This document shows, piece by piece, positions 46,019 through 54,329 of a stretch of 64,000 nucleotides of DNA. The stretch comes from Streptomyces peucetius. Lineage in GTDB: Bacteria; Actinomycetota; Actinomycetes; Streptomycetales; Streptomycetaceae. A program made the translations under genes and the position numbers. The DNA is taken from NCBI RefSeq assembly GCF_025854275.1, contig NZ_CP107567.1, forward strand, positions 5,332,001 to 5,396,000, given 5' to 3'. The notes beneath the pieces are model-generated. The model was not told where the DNA came from. It saw only the letters and a program-made list of their open reading frames with translations, and did not search any database. Position 1 is the stretch's first letter; every line of letters begins with the position of its first letter.

Positions 46019-46105
46019 CTGAAGACGCGGTGACAGTGAAGGTTCGAGTCCTTCCCCCGGCACGGATCCTGGCCGGGGTGGCCCAACACGGCAGAGGCAG
46101 CCGCG
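46019..46105 (+). tRNA. Circularly permuted tRNA-like gene 1 (possible tRNA-Phe, GAA)
   Basis: The 3' half comes first: candidate anticodon loop CTGAAGA (46019-46025), anticodon-stem strand CGCGGT (46026-46031), T-stem GAAGG, T-loop TTCGAGT, T-stem CCTTC (46038-46054), acceptor CCCCGGC (46055-46061) and discriminator A. After nine bases the 5' half follows: acceptor GCCGGGG (46072-46078), TG, D-arm GCC-loop with GG-GGC (46081-46098), A26 and anticodon-stem strand GCCGCG (46100-46105). Acceptor arms pair 7/7 and anticodon strands 6/6 with one G-U. T8, A14, G18, G19, G53, T54, T55, C56, A58 and C61 are all present. The six-pair anticodon stem and long variable loop are atypical. Function unproven. 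Confidence 0.55.
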
Positions 46106-46175
46106 ATCACACTCAGACTCTCGCTCCAGCTTCAGCATCGCCACCGATCGCCAGATCGACCGAGTACGGACGAAC

Positions 46176-46256
46176 GCCGGCGGATGCTGGTTCGAATCCC
46201 GCCTGCGCCTCTCACGCGGCGCGGTAGTTCAAAGGAAGAACACGACGGCCTGATGA
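46176..46256 (+). tRNA. Circularly permuted tRNA-like gene 2 (possible tRNA-Ile, GAT)
   Basis: The 3' half comes first: anticodon-stem strand GCCGGCG (46176-46182), T-arm GCTGG-TTCGAAT-CCCGC (46186-46202, one T-C mismatch), acceptor CTGCGCC (46203-46209) and T as discriminator. After seven bases comes the 5' half: acceptor GGCGCGG (46218-46224), TA, D-arm GTTC-AAAGGAA-GAAC (46227-46241), A26, stem strand CGACGGC (46243-46249) and candidate anticodon loop CTGATGA (46250-46256). Acceptor arms pair 7/7 with one G-U; anticodon strands pair 6/7. Flanks 46162-46170 and 46261-46269 are complementary over nine bases, which would hold the halves together. Two mismatches leave open that it is decaying. 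Confidence 0.5.
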
Positions 46257-46308
46257 CTGATCCGTACTTTTAAACGCCGCTGGCGTGCGCAATTGGGTGG
46301 CATCCCCA

Positions 46309-46342
46309 GGGACCCGGGAGCTGGATACGACTCCCGGGTCCC
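46309..46342. terminator. Strong hairpin between permuted tRNAs and NACHT gene
   Basis: A perfect 12-base-pair stem (GGGACCCGGGAG with CTCCCGGGTCCC) around a 10-base loop. It lies about 50 bases after tRNA-like gene 2 and 41 bases beyond the stop of the convergent NACHT gene, so it can end both transcripts. Confidence 0.65.
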
Positions 46343-46382
46343 GCCACGTCCGTGGGTCGGCGGCACGAGACCCGGCCCCGCC

Positions 46383-48983
46383 TCACGCCCCGTCGCGCTC
46401 CACCCGTACGCCCTCCGGCACCCCGCGGACCGGGCCCACGTGCCGGCCCAGCCGCAGGGTGGTCAGGCGGGGGAACGCCCGGAGCGGGGTCAGGTCCTGG
46501 CGGGCGTCGTGGACCAGCAGGTACAGGTGGGTGAGGCGGTCCGCCACCAGGCCCTCGACCAGCTGCTCGACGGGCAGCAGCTCGGCCACCTGGATGCGCT
46601 CACGGCCGCCGAGCCGGCGAAGCTCCGCCATCTCCTCCGGTCCGGTCACCGTGAAGTACAGGCCCGCCGGGTCCAGATGGGCGATCACCTCGTCCGCGTA
46701 CCGCTCGGTGTCGAACCGCCGCCACGCGCCCGCCAGTTCGGCCCGTACCGCGAGCGAGCGCCGGTCCCGCAGCCGCACCAGGTAGTCGATCGCCGCGTCG
46801 TCGCGGACACCGGCTGCTGTCGCGGCCAGCAGCAGGGCCCGGTCGTCGGACACCTTCTCCGGGTCCGGCAGCAGTTCGAGGGCTATCGGCCCGATCCAGC
46901 CCAGTCCCCGCGCACTGTCGAGAGTGTCCGGCTGGACGATGAACCGGGTCCGCTGGCGCACCATCTCCCGCGTCTGGGGGCTCATCTCCGTGGCGTGCTC
47001 CAGGCACGCGGAGGCCAGCAGCTTGCAGTACTTCGCCTCCGCCGCCGTCAGCTCCGGCCGGGCGGAGACCAGCTCCTCCATCATCTGCGCGCATTCGTCC
47101 GGCCGGGCGAGCGAGACCGCCATCCGGATCACCTCGTCCCAGTCGGAACGGTGTGCGTTGTTCACCAGGAAACGGATGTCGTGCCGTTCCACGGCCTCCT
47201 TGGCGCTCAGGTAGTCCTGGAACGTGCGGTGGACGAAGTCCACCACCCCGGGTGTCGGCATCCGCAGCAGCCCCGTCCGGTGCAGAAGATGCTCGAACAA
47301 CTCCTCCGCGCTGCCCTGCCGCCCGGCGCTGGGGATCGCCGGCAGATAGCGGTCGAGGATGCTGACCGCCGTGGTCCGGTCCACCTCGGTCAGGTCGTTC
47401 AGGAGCATCCAGTGCGCGAGCTTCTGCAGCAGCCGCTCCTTGGCCTCCCGGTCGATGACGATGCCGTCCGCGTCGACCTCGCGCTCGGGGTCGCGGCGCT
47501 CCAGCAGCATCGCCAGCGCCGCCTTGTACAGGGCTTTGCGGCCGCGCGGCAGGATGCCGCTGCGGTCGCGGTTCAGGGCGCAGATCAGGCTGCACATCAG
47601 CGGATTGGTCGCCAGGCCCCGCAGCTCCCTGATGAGCCGCACCGAGTGCAGCAGCCGCCGCTCGTAGCGGGGGAGACGGGAGTGGTCGGTTCCCGGGTCG
47701 GAGGCGGCCGCCGCGTGCCAGGAGCGGATGAACCGCGACACCTGGTCCCGGGTCATGGGCGACAGCGTCAGCTCCGTGAAGCCCTGGTCCGCCAGCCATC
47801 GTTCGCGTACGGCCGTCGGCCGTGACGTCACCACCCACCGGTTGCCGGGAAACGTGCGCTGGAGCGCGTCGATCTGCCCGCGGACGAGCTCGCGCCGCTC
47901 GGCGGGCGCCTCGTCGATGCCGTCGATCAGCAGCAGCGCGCGCCCGGAGGCGAGCACCCGTACCGCCCAGCCGCTGGGCTCGGAGCCCGCCATGGGGTGG
48001 TGCGCGGCGGACAGGAACTCGGCCGGAGCGGGCACGTCCTGGTCGGAGAATCGGCGCACCGGCAGCACGAACGGCACCAGCCCCCGCAGTGCCGCCAGCT
48101 CGTCCGGCAGCCGGTCACCGGCGGTGGACACCGCCAGCCACTGCATCAGGGTCGTCTTCCCCGACCCCGCGGTGCCCCGCACCAGCACCCGTGGCTGCCC
48201 GGCGAGCGCGTGGTCCACGGGCACGGGTACGGGCGGACGCGGCCCCGACCCGCCGAGCGGCCCGGCCGGCTGGTCCTGGTCGGCGATCTCCGCGCCGAGC
48301 CCGATGTACGTCGCGTCCAGCGGCCAGCGCCCCGGCGAGTTGATGAAGTCGACGCCGACGATGGTCACCTGGCTGTACAGCTGGACCAGGCTCGCCAGGT
48401 ACCCGGACTCGAACCGCGCGTCGACACCGTCGGGCGACGGGTGCCGTTCCAGCAGCCGTACGACCTCCTCGATCCGCCGGCTCTGCTCGACCGCCGTCCT
48501 GGCCACGAACGTGGACCGCTGCGTGAAGAAGTGCAGGACGTGCACGCTCGCGGTGTCCACCAGCCGGTCGTGGAACCACGCCGCGTCCGCCGACAACTCC
48601 CGGCAGGTGTCGGGCACATGGCGGCGCAGCCGCCGCGCGAACTCCTCCGGACCGAGGCCGACGGCCTGGACGTCGTCCATGTCCAGCTCGCCCAGCCCGT
48701 ACAGGGTCCGTACGACCGCGTCCACGACGGCGGAGTGCTCGTCCTCGGGGAAGGTTTCGCGCGGACCGGCCTCCCGCCGGGCGCGGCGCACCAGTTCATC
48801 GGTCAGCCTGCGGAGGTCGTCGTCGGAGAGGGCCCGTTTCTCACCACGGAACGACACCAGCCCGGACAGCCGGACGCCCCGTTCGACGAGCCCGGCGCCT
48901 GCCCCCTCCCGTACGAAGAGCCGCTTGACGAGGGGGGTGACCACGCTCGCCCCGATGCGTAGGCCGATGCTCGCAGGGTCCAT
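46383..48983 (-). CDS. NACHT-domain NTPase (STAND family)
   Basis: An 866-residue protein. The N-terminal ~250 residues are helical, like the NACHT N-terminal helical domains. The NACHT module has Walker A VRGTAGSGKTTLMQWL (around residue 278), Walker B ALLLIDGIDEAP (around 351), the sensor region RWVVTSRPTAV and a downstream FVHRTFQDYLSAKEAV. The C-terminal ~250 residues are a helical/leucine-rich sensor region ending in LTTLRLGRHVGPVRGVPEGVRVE. Bacterial NACHT proteins include many anti-phage defence proteins; the specific role here is inference. The ATG at 48983 is chosen as the first conserved methionine. It converges with two permuted tRNA-like elements and diverges from a NERD-domain gene. 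Confidence 0.88.
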   Translation of the reverse strand: MDPASIGLRIGASVVTPLVKRLFVREGAGAGLVERGVRLSGLVSFRGEKRALSDDDLRRLTDELVRRARREAGPRETFPEDEHSAVVDAVVRTLYGLGELDMDDVQAVGLGPEEFARRLRRHVPDTCRELSADAAWFHDRLVDTASVHVLHFFTQRSTFVARTAVEQSRRIEEVVRLLERHPSPDGVDARFESGYLASLVQLYSQVTIVGVDFINSPGRWPLDATYIGLGAEIADQDQPAGPLGGSGPRPPVPVPVDHALAGQPRVLVRGTAGSGKTTLMQWLAVSTAGDRLPDELAALRGLVPFVLPVRRFSDQDVPAPAEFLSAAHHPMAGSEPSGWAVRVLASGRALLLIDGIDEAPAERRELVRGQIDALQRTFPGNRWVVTSRPTAVRERWLADQGFTELTLSPMTRDQVSRFIRSWHAAAASDPGTDHSRLPRYERRLLHSVRLIRELRGLATNPLMCSLICALNRDRSGILPRGRKALYKAALAMLLERRDPEREVDADGIVIDREAKERLLQKLAHWMLLNDLTEVDRTTAVSILDRYLPAIPSAGRQGSAEELFEHLLHRTGLLRMPTPGVVDFVHRTFQDYLSAKEAVERHDIRFLVNNAHRSDWDEVIRMAVSLARPDECAQMMEELVSARPELTAAEAKYCKLLASACLEHATEMSPQTREMVRQRTRFIVQPDTLDSARGLGWIGPIALELLPDPEKVSDDRALLLAATAAGVRDDAAIDYLVRLRDRRSLAVRAELAGAWRRFDTERYADEVIAHLDPAGLYFTVTGPEEMAELRRLGGRERIQVAELLPVEQLVEGLVADRLTHLYLLVHDARQDLTPLRAFPRLTTLRLGRHVGPVRGVPEGVRVERDGA

Positions 48984-49204
48984 CGTTCCGACCGTAGGGG
49001 AGGGGAGGGCGCCGCTCAAGAGCCCGCCGGCACCCCTGTCCGCCGTGGCGTCCGTGCGCCCCGCCGCGCCCGGGCCGCCGCGCCAAGGCACGTACCCACG
49101 GCATAGTCCCAGGTCCTGCCCGGGGAGGACGCCCGTCGACCAGTGCGCCCGCTCTGCGCCCTTCTGCCGGGCGGGCCGGCGGGTGAGTCTGTGAGGCACG
49201 GGGG

Positions 49205-49230
49205 CCGGTGCCGCCTGACGGCGGCACCGG
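49205..49230. other. Perfect hairpin just upstream of the NERD gene
   Basis: An 11-base-pair stem (CCGGTGCCGCC with GGCGGCACCGG) with a TGAC tetraloop, 25 bases before the NERD start and within the divergent region shared with the NACHT gene. It could be a leader structure or an operator palindrome. Confidence 0.45.
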
Positions 49231-49255
49231 ACAATACCGCGAGGGAGGCAGGGGC

Positions 49256-50347
49256 ATGCTCGAGGAACTGACGGTCACCGCATGGCAGTACTTCGGGCAC
49301 GACCGGCTGTACGTCAATCTGCCCGACGGCACACCCATCGGCTGGGCGGACCGCAGGACCGGCGGCATCACCGTCGTCCACGCCCGCTACCGCGACGACG
49401 TGACGGACATGCTGGCCCGCCGGGCGCCGGAGCTCCTGACCCCGGCGGAGCCCGACGTACGCGTCCACCCGGGCGCCTTCGACACGCCGTCCGCCGACCC
49501 GCCGGCCCGGTCGGCCCCGCCCGTCAAGCCGCCGGTCCCGTCGGCCGAGTCGCTGGTCCCGTCCGCCGAGCCGCGCCCGTCCGGCATGCCGCCGGCCCCG
49601 TCCGCCGAGCCGCGTCCCGTACCACCCGCACCACCCGCGCCGCCGCGGTCCGCCGCGCCGCCGTCCACCCGGCCGGCCCGTTCCGCTCCACCGCTCCGAC
49701 CCGCCGGGCTGCCGGAGCTGACCCCGGAGACGGACCTGGCCTCCCAGCGCCCCGGCGCGACCCTCCGTGCGACGGCCCCGGAGGCCGGGCCCGGTGAGTC
49801 GGGCCTGCTCGAACGGCTCAGCTCCCGGGTCCAGCGCCGCCGGCCCATGGACGCCGCACGCCGGAAGGAACTCCTCGGCGAGCGCAGAACCGGTGCCGAA
49901 CTCGGCCGCCTCACCCGCCACGGCTGGCGCGTCCTGCACTCGATCCCGCTCCCGGACGGTGGCGACATCGACCACCTGCTGATCGGTCCCGGCGGCGTGT
50001 TCAGTATCCGCACCGAGTACCACCCGCAGCAGTCCGTACGGGCCGCCGACGACACGGTCACCGTCGACGACGGCGATCCCCGCCCGTACATCACCGAGTG
50101 CCGCGCCGAGGCCGCCCTCGTCCAGCAGGCCCTGGAGCGCCACACCGACTTCCCGGTCACCGTCCAGCCGGTCCTCGTCCTCGTCGACGCGGCCTCCCTC
50201 GACGTGGCGGCCACCCAGACTGGCATCCGCGTCTACCGCGAGCGCCAGCTCTCCGCCCTGGCCCCGTTGTCGGGCGCCCTCACCGCCCACGAGGCGGACC
50301 GGCTGTACGACATCGCACGGCGTCGAGGGGTGTGGGCCGGGGCGTGA
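49256..50347 (+). CDS. NERD (nuclease-related domain) protein with Pro/Ala linker
   Basis: A 363-residue protein. An N-terminal ~65-residue module (VNLPDGTPIGWADRRTGGITVVHA) is joined by a Pro/Ala/Ser linker of about 90 residues to a C-terminal NERD domain (ELGRLTRHGWRVLHSIPLPDGGDIDHLLIGPGGVFSIRTEYHP). The layout and core sequence match the shorter protein at 33966-34772, so the two are paralogues. The ATG has a strong GAGGGAGG site. It is divergent from the NACHT gene. Nuclease activity is not certain from the sequence. Confidence 0.8.
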   Translation: MLEELTVTAWQYFGHDRLYVNLPDGTPIGWADRRTGGITVVHARYRDDVTDMLARRAPELLTPAEPDVRVHPGAFDTPSADPPARSAPPVKPPVPSAESLVPSAEPRPSGMPPAPSAEPRPVPPAPPAPPRSAAPPSTRPARSAPPLRPAGLPELTPETDLASQRPGATLRATAPEAGPGESGLLERLSSRVQRRRPMDAARRKELLGERRTGAELGRLTRHGWRVLHSIPLPDGGDIDHLLIGPGGVFSIRTEYHPQQSVRAADDTVTVDDGDPRPYITECRAEAALVQQALERHTDFPVTVQPVLVLVDAASLDVAATQTGIRVYRERQLSALAPLSGALTAHEADRLYDIARRRGVWAGA

Positions 50348-50585
50348 CACCGCCCCGGTCCCCGGTCCCCGTCGGAGGCCGGGAACACCTCGCGGCCGGC
50401 GCCCGGTCGGCCCGGTCCACGCAGACGTCCCCGCCCCCCTGTCAGCCGCGCGGCCAGGGGGCCGTCGAGCCGCTTGATGTCGCTGTTCAGCCGGCTGAGG
50501 TGCGTGGCGAAGTCGGCGACCTCCTCGGCCGGCCCCTGACCTCCGCGGCGGCCCCCGGCACGACCGGCGGCCGTCGGGTGGGCGG

Positions 50586-51697
50586 CTACTGAGCGCTCTG
50601 CCGGTCGGCGACGGCGCGCTGCCGGCGGAAGTTCTCGCGGTAGGCGGTCGTCGTTCAGCCGGTGCATGGTGATCCCGCCGTACCTGGTCGACCTGGTGAG
50701 CTGGTCCGCGACGGCCGTCCCGCTGTTGTCGAGGAGGCGGTGAACGATGTCGACGCAGCAGCCCGCGTCGTCGAGTTCCCAGAGCTTCTTCGCCACTTCG
50801 ACGCGGGTGATCTGGTGCATGGCGACCCGGATCACCGTGCGGCCGTCGGCCGTGCCGTAGCCGGGGGAATTGCCGTGGCACACGGGCTGCCCGTCGACGG
50901 GGTTGTCGACGGTGTGGACGATGTTGAGGATGACGTCCGACTCGGACCGGGGGAAGAAGTACGCCTTGGCCTTGCCCGCCTCGTACGACTTGGCATAGTC
51001 GAGACCTGCTCGGCCGGGTCTGCCTGGGCGGCGGCCAGGTCGGCGAAGTAACCGGCGTACGCCGCATACAGCGCGGGGTTCTCCGCCACGGTCATCGCGT
51101 CGTTCCACGCCCGCTGACGGTCCCACGCGGTCTGGTTCGCCGAGGTCTGGACGACGACGTCGTCGACGGGGACCGTACCGGCCGCGTTGCCCGTGGTGCG
51201 GGAGAACTTGTTGTGGTTGACGTTGTGGAAGCCGTCCTGCGGATTCGGGTCCTTGGCCAGGCAGGCCGTGTTTTCCATGCACACCCGCAACCAGGACGTC
51301 CCCGGCGTCCCGGTCCGCCGGGCCAGGCCCTCGGCGAGTTTGGCGTACGCTCCCGAGCCCGCGTAGTGCTTGAGGCTCCTGTCGTCCAGGATCACCTGCA
51401 CGTTCACGCCTCGCTCGTGGGCGGACACGAGCCGCCCCGCGAGCCAGTCCGAACCCAGCACGTACAGCGGGACTTTGTTGTCCGAGCCCGGCACGGCGCC
51501 GTCGATCAGGTGCGAGAGATGCCCGGACACCGCGTTCTGCCGTTCCGGGTCCGTGGGGTCGTTGAAGGTGGGCCCGTGGTGACGAGGGGCGTGGTGTCGG
51601 CGGCCGCGGCGGGCTCGGTACCGGTGGCGGCGGGGACCGCGCCGAACGGCATCACGGCGCCGAGCGGGAGCGCCGTCATGTACCTGATCTTCATCAT
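50586..51697 (-). pseudogene. Phospholipase D-like secreted protein, three frameshifts
   Basis: The parts of one PLD-superfamily protein are spread over changing frames. A signal peptide (MTALPLGAVMPFGAVPAATG) begins near 51697/51679. After a frame change near 51570 come FNDPTDPERQNAVSGHLSHL, LYVLGSDWLAGRLVSAHERGVNVQVILDD and the H-x-K motif region NVNHNKFSRTTGN. After a second change near 51010 comes LDYAKSYEAGKAKAYFFPRSE. A third shift near 50655 is needed to reach the natural end AYRENFRRQRAVADRQSAQ at 50586. Repaired, it would be about 370 residues. Either a decayed gene or a locus with assembly errors. The first start has no good ribosome site. Confidence 0.75.
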
Positions 51698-51849
51698 GGA
51701 GGGTCACTATGAGTTTGAGCAGTGAGGGAGGCACGGCTGCCTGGCGGAGCGGGTCCTCAGGCCCCGCAACACCCGTTCATCGTCTCGCTGATGACGACCA
51801 CGCCGCGGACGACGGCACAGACCGGTCCTCGGGAGGGGCGACGCGCGAA

Positions 51850-51883
51850 CGGCCGCCCGGCGTCGAAGACCACCGGGCGGCCG
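51850..51883 (-). terminator. Terminator hairpin after the subtilisin gene
   Basis: A perfect 11-base-pair stem (CGGCCGCCCGG with CCGGGCGGCCG) around a 12-base loop, 17 bases past the stop of the protease gene on its strand. Confidence 0.65.
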
Positions 51884-51900
51884 CTCACTGCGCGGCTGGA

Positions 51901-53103
51901 TCAGAAGAGCGAGTACAGGAGCTTGTCCGGTGAGCCGTTGCCGGCGTTCTGGACGACGCCGGTGGTGGCGTTGGCGGTCACGGCGTCACTGACCTGGGCC
52001 GGGGTGGCCGAGGGGTGATTCGCCAGGTACAGCGCGGCGGCGCCCGCGACGTGCGGGGAGGCCATGGAGGTGCCGCTGATGCTGTTGGTCGCGGTGTCGC
52101 CGGTGCTCCAGGCGGAGGTGATGCCCACGCCGGGTGCGAAGAGGTCGACGCAGGTGCCGTAGTTGGACCACGAGGACTTCGTGTCCGCCTTGTCGGTGGC
52201 GCCGACGGTGAGGGCTTCGGGTACCCGGGCGGGCGAGTACTTGCAGGCGTCCTGCGCCCTGCCGCCCTGGTTGCCGTTGCCGGCGGCGACGGCGTAGCTG
52301 ACCCCGGAGGCGACGGAGTTCCGCACGGCGGTGTCCACCGCTTCACTGGCGCCGCCGCCGAGGCTCATGTTGGCCACGGCCGGCTTGACGGCGTTGGCCG
52401 TCACCCAGTCGACCCCGGCGATGACGCCGGACCACGTCCCCGAACCGTTGCAGTCGAGGACGCGCACGCCGACCACCGCGGCGGCCTTGGCGACGCCGTA
52501 CGTCGAACCGGCGGTCGTCCCGGCCACGTGCGTGCCGTGACCGTTGCAGTCGTCGCCGTTCCGGCCGTCGCCGACGGTGTCGGTACCGATGCTGGCGCGT
52601 CCGCCGAACTCGCTGTGGCCGACGCGTACACCGGTGTCGATGACGTAGACGTGGACGGCGGAGGCAGTGGTGTCGTACGTGTACGAGCCGTCGAGCGGCA
52701 GCGCACGCTGGTCGATGCGGTCCAGTCCCCAGGTGGCGTCGGACTGGGTGGCGTTGACGCGGACCTCGGCGTCCTGTTCGACGTAGGCGACGCGGGGGTC
52801 GGCGGCGAGGCGGTGGGCCCGGGCGGCGGACATCTTCACCGAGAAGCCGCGCACCGAGGAGCCGTACACGTGGGTGAGTTCACCGTCGTACGCGCTGCTG
52901 AGGGCCTCGGCGGTCGGCCGCACGGTGGCCTTGTCCCCGTCCTTCAGGACCACGATCCAGCCGTTGTCGACAGCGGTGGCGGCGGGGGCCAGACGGATGT
53001 CGGGACGGTCCGCACCGTGCGCGGGAGCGGTGGCGGTGAGGAGTCCGGCGGCCAGGGCGGCCGCGGGGATGAGCACGCGAAGGTGTCGCGCGGGGGATCT
53101 CAT
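51901..53103 (-). CDS. Secreted S8 (proteinase K-type) serine protease
   Basis: A 400-residue subtilase precursor. It has a signal peptide ([25 protein letters not shown]), an I9 inhibitor/propeptide ([21 protein letters not shown] to [11 protein letters not shown]) and the catalytic domain with Asp in YVIDTGV (around residue 155), His in [10 protein letters not shown] (around 188) and Ser in [11 protein letters not shown] (around 343). There is no C-terminal extension. Expected to be exported, self-cleaved and active outside the cell. The start ATG is preceded only by a distant GAAAGG, so initiation may be weak. A terminator hairpin follows. Confidence 0.93.
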   Translation of the reverse strand: MRSPARHLRVLIPAAALAAGLLTATAPAHGADRPDIRLAPAATAVDNGWIVVLKDGDKATVRPTAEALSSAYDGELTHVYGSSVRGFSVKMSAARAHRLAADPRVAYVEQDAEVRVNATQSDATWGLDRIDQRALPLDGSYTYDTTASAVHVYVIDTGVRVGHSEFGGRASIGTDTVGDGRNGDDCNGHGTHVAGTTAGSTYGVAKAAAVVGVRVLDCNGSGTWSGVIAGVDWVTANAVKPAVANMSLGGGASEAVDTAVRNSVASGVSYAVAAGNGNQGGRAQDACKYSPARVPEALTVGATDKADTKSSWSNYGTCVDLFAPGVGITSAWSTGDTATNSISGTSMASPHVAGAAALYLANHPSATPAQVSDAVTANATTGVVQNAGNGSPDKLLYSLF

Positions 53104-53435
53104 GCGATGAACCAGACCTTTCGTTGTCCGGGTTACGGGCAATCCGGGTCGTACGGGTGTCGCCGTCCGGGTTCTCCGGCCGGCTGTCGGCCACGGGTGG
53201 TCAGACCGTGGACGTGCGACTCAACAGCCCCTGGCGGGAGCTGATTGAGCCGTCCATGACAGTGCCACGGTGCTCCGTGAGGCCGCAAGAGCTGCGGCGC
53301 CAGGCCGAAATCGGGCGGACCAGGAGGGGTGGCCCGGGACCCCTGAAATCAGCCGATGGGCGGGGACTCGCGTACGGGGGGACCGGTAGAGCACGACCAA
53401 CCCGCTGAAATCAGGGACCCGTTACGGTGACGGGC
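53104..53435. other. Divergent intergenic region
   Basis: 332 bases between the subtilisin and DUF6333-like genes. It contains two TGAAATCAG blocks (53344 and 53406) in direct orientation 62 bases apart. No gene or clear promoter consensus is seen. Confidence 0.35.
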
Positions 53436-54161
53436 ATGTCTGACACCGACTTCTGGAGCTTCCCGCCCGACCGTATGACCCATGGCAGCGACACCCGCTA
53501 CGAACTGACCGTCCTGCACCCGCCGTTCACCGTGGACGCCGCCGACCTGCCGGCCAACGACCGGGAGCGGGCCGCGGAGTTCGCGCGCTCCCTGGGCACG
53601 ATCGACGACGTGATCGAAGACCTCGGCCCCCGTAAGCAGAGCGACACGATCACGGTCGCCACCAGAGCTGATCTCGACGTCGTGCAGGTGGGGGTGTGGG
53701 GGAACCTCATGTCGATCGCCGATCCGGCGTTCGCGGACGACGGCAACGACATGCCGCTGCTGGCGGAGGCCACTCGGCTGCGGGAGCGCTTCCCCGACGC
53801 ACGGATCGTGGGCAGGGTGGAGGTGCACTGCGGCGCCGAGCACACCGAGGATCTCGTGTGGCTGCCGGACGGCACGATGTTCCATGCCTGCGGCTGGCCC
53901 GGTGACGAACCGTTCGTCGTGACCGGCGACCCGCAGGCGGTGATGTCCGCCCTCGGGATCACGACGGAAGTCCTCGAAGACCTCGACGTGTACTTCGACC
54001 TGGACGACGAACCGAACCAGAACGACTGGGGCGCCCTCGCCACGGCCTGCCTCGCCGGCGCGGACCCGTGGGGCCGGGCCGACCTGGACGCCTCCTCACT
54101 GCGGGTGCGGCACAGCGAGCACGCCACCAGCCACATGGAAGCTCTCTACTTCAGCGACTGA
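53436..54161 (+). CDS. DUF6333-like hypothetical protein
   Basis: A 241-residue acidic soluble protein starting SDTDFWSFPPDRMTHGSDTRYELTVLHPPF, a pattern I associate with the Streptomyces family DUF6333. Later parts include VGRVEVHCGAEHTEDLVWLPDGTMFHACG and an acidic C-terminal region (VLEDLDVYFDLDDEPNQNDWGALA). No catalytic motif is recognised. The start may be this ATG or the in-frame GTG at 53427. Monocistronic. Confidence 0.72.
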   Translation: MSDTDFWSFPPDRMTHGSDTRYELTVLHPPFTVDAADLPANDRERAAEFARSLGTIDDVIEDLGPRKQSDTITVATRADLDVVQVGVWGNLMSIADPAFADDGNDMPLLAEATRLRERFPDARIVGRVEVHCGAEHTEDLVWLPDGTMFHACGWPGDEPFVVTGDPQAVMSALGITTEVLEDLDVYFDLDDEPNQNDWGALATACLAGADPWGRADLDASSLRVRHSEHATSHMEALYFSD

Positions 54162-54329
54162 CCCCAATTGCGTCCTCACCCGTGTCGTTGACACGCCGAC
54201 ACGGCCAAAACCGCCTCCGGTCCGTCGGCGGTTGGGTCTGGGGTGCGATTGGGCGACGCGTACACGTCACGGGGGCCTCACGCGCCGCCCCGTGTCCCCT
54301 CAGGCCCCACACGTGAGGGAAGATCAGCC

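Noticed and set aside
46055..46078. CCCCGGC...GCCGGGG read as a simple terminator hairpin
   Set aside because: The same strands continue into a canonical T-arm on one side and a canonical D-arm on the other, and a second, different sequence 150 bases away repeats the plan.
46383..46420. A third permuted tRNA at the 46309-46342 hairpin
   Set aside because: The hairpin has a 12-base-pair stem and a loop without T-loop invariants; it fits a terminator.
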